NCBI GenBank assembly: GCA_035490315.1
Contig: DATHET010000076.1
Span: forward strand, 1-14,016
Direction of reading: 5' to 3'
Source: JADJQU01 sp035490315
Lineage (GTDB): Bacteria > Planctomycetota > UBA1135 > GCA-002686595
Length of the DNA: 14,016 nucleotides
Numbering within the stretch: position 1 is the first letter of the stretch; the number at the start of each line of letters is the position of its first letter. The notes under the pieces are model-generated. The model had not been told where the DNA came from. It saw nothing but the letters and a program-made list of their open reading frames with translations, and searched no databases. The position numbers and the translations under genes were made by a program. Shown here piece after piece: positions 13,646-14,016 of this stretch.

Positions 13646-13898
13646 GATTGCTTCTCGTAGCCGTCGTGCAGTTTTTGCGACGCTCCCGACGGTCGGAGTC
13701 AGTCGGCTCGGAGCTCAGGCAGAGACCACCTCTGCCCTTGGATCTCCGGCTCGGGGAAGAGCAACAACCGGGCCCGGAGAATTCCCGGGGCGAAGGACCC
13801 AGGAAGGCTTCAACGGTCTACCGGGAACCAGGGTCCGCGGCGTCCCTCGCGACTTTTGCAGAACTTTCTGCAAGCGCGAGGGCTTACATGCGAGGTCC
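13646..13898. other. Intergenic region upstream of the disordered-protein gene
   Basis: These 253 bases should hold the minus-strand promoter of the disordered-protein gene and the 3' end of the response-regulator transcript. I found no convincing promoter boxes. A small hairpin GGCAGAG-ACCAC-CTCTGCC lies at 13718-13736, and a larger dyad at 13844-13882 is listed separately. No coding sequence is supported here. Confidence 0.5.
13844..13882 (-). terminator. Two-part hairpin after the response-regulator stop; possible terminator
   Basis: An outer 8-bp stem (CCCTCGCG / CGCGAGGG, 13844-13851 and 13875-13882) encloses an inner 8-bp stem (TTGCAGAA / TTCTGCAA, 13856-13863 and 13866-13873), separated by a 4-versus-1 base interior loop. 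It begins 17 nt after the minus-strand stop codon. It lacks a T-tract, so a Rho-independent role is uncertain; the inner palindrome could instead be an operator. Confidence 0.4.
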
Positions 13899-14016
13899 TC
13901 AGTGGCGCATCGCCAGGCTCGCGACCACGGCCGTCAATTCCGTGGGTTGCACCGGCTTGGAGATGTGCGTCTGGTAGCCGGCACGCAGAGCGCGTGTGCG
14001 GTCCTCGGGCCGGGCG
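13899..14016 (-). CDS. C-terminal end of a response-regulator receiver domain (5' end outside window)
   Basis: Reading the minus strand from the window edge gives 38 residues ending in a TGA at 13901-13899: ARPEDRTRALRAGYQTHISK followed by PVQPTELTAVVASLAMRH. This is the alpha4-beta5-alpha5 end of a receiver domain. The Lys-Pro of ISKPV is the conserved beta5 pair, and AGYQTHISKPV is the wording usual in hybrid histidine kinases. The protein ends only a few residues after alpha5, so the receiver is C-terminal: either a hybrid sensor kinase or a stand-alone receiver. Nothing more can be said without the upstream sequence. Confidence 0.82.
   Translation of the reverse strand, partial: ARPEDRTRALRAGYQTHISKPVQPTELTAVVASLAMRH

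Overview
This is a GC-rich bacterial window with tightly packed genes, overlapping GTGA junctions and frequent GTG or TTG starts. The mix of genes (a McsB-type protein arginine kinase outside an obvious Firmicute context, a GH42-like secreted protein, a FecR-like secreted protein, hemerythrin, a sigma-54 promoter) would suit a Planctomycetota or other high-GC Gram-negative-type bacterium. This placement is an inference; no 16S rRNA or lineage-specific marker is present.

Layout. (1) Positions 1-4479, plus strand: the 3' end of an arginase gene, then three overlapping genes forming an ABC-transporter-dependent polysaccharide export module. These are a Wzm-like permease, a Wzt-like ATPase with a C-terminal glycan-binding domain, and a methyltransferase fused to about 400 residues of coiled coil. 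The third resembles in layout the WbdD chain terminator and molecular ruler of O-antigen systems. (2) Positions 4495-8168, minus strand: an SLC13-type permease with two RCK_C domains, followed after 2 nt by a secreted or lipid-anchored GH42-like protein that keeps the family's Cys cluster. (3) Positions 8299-10205, plus strand: McsB with a TTG start, a 102-bp inverted-repeat structure, then a small secreted FecR-like protein. (4) Positions 10241-10352: a 54-bp near-perfect hairpin with a GAAA loop separating convergent genes. (5) Positions 10352-11595, minus strand: hemerythrin, then a coiled-coil lipoprotein. (6) Positions 11596-13045, plus strand: a divergent region with dyads and a near-consensus sigma-54 promoter, an 11-codon leader ORF, and a Gfo/Idh/MocA oxidoreductase. 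(7) Positions 13142-13645, minus strand: a disordered Gly/Gln-rich protein with a textbook intrinsic terminator. (8) Positions 13899-14016, minus strand: the C-terminal end of a response-regulator receiver domain, cut by the window edge.

The strongest candidate for a little-described system is the permease / ATPase with glycan-binding domain / methyltransferase-ruler trio. The likely model is that the methyltransferase caps the glycan end, the coiled coil sets chain length, and the ATPase's C-terminal domain recognises the cap before export. The 54-bp hairpin and the sigma-54 promoter with its leader peptide are the best non-coding signals.
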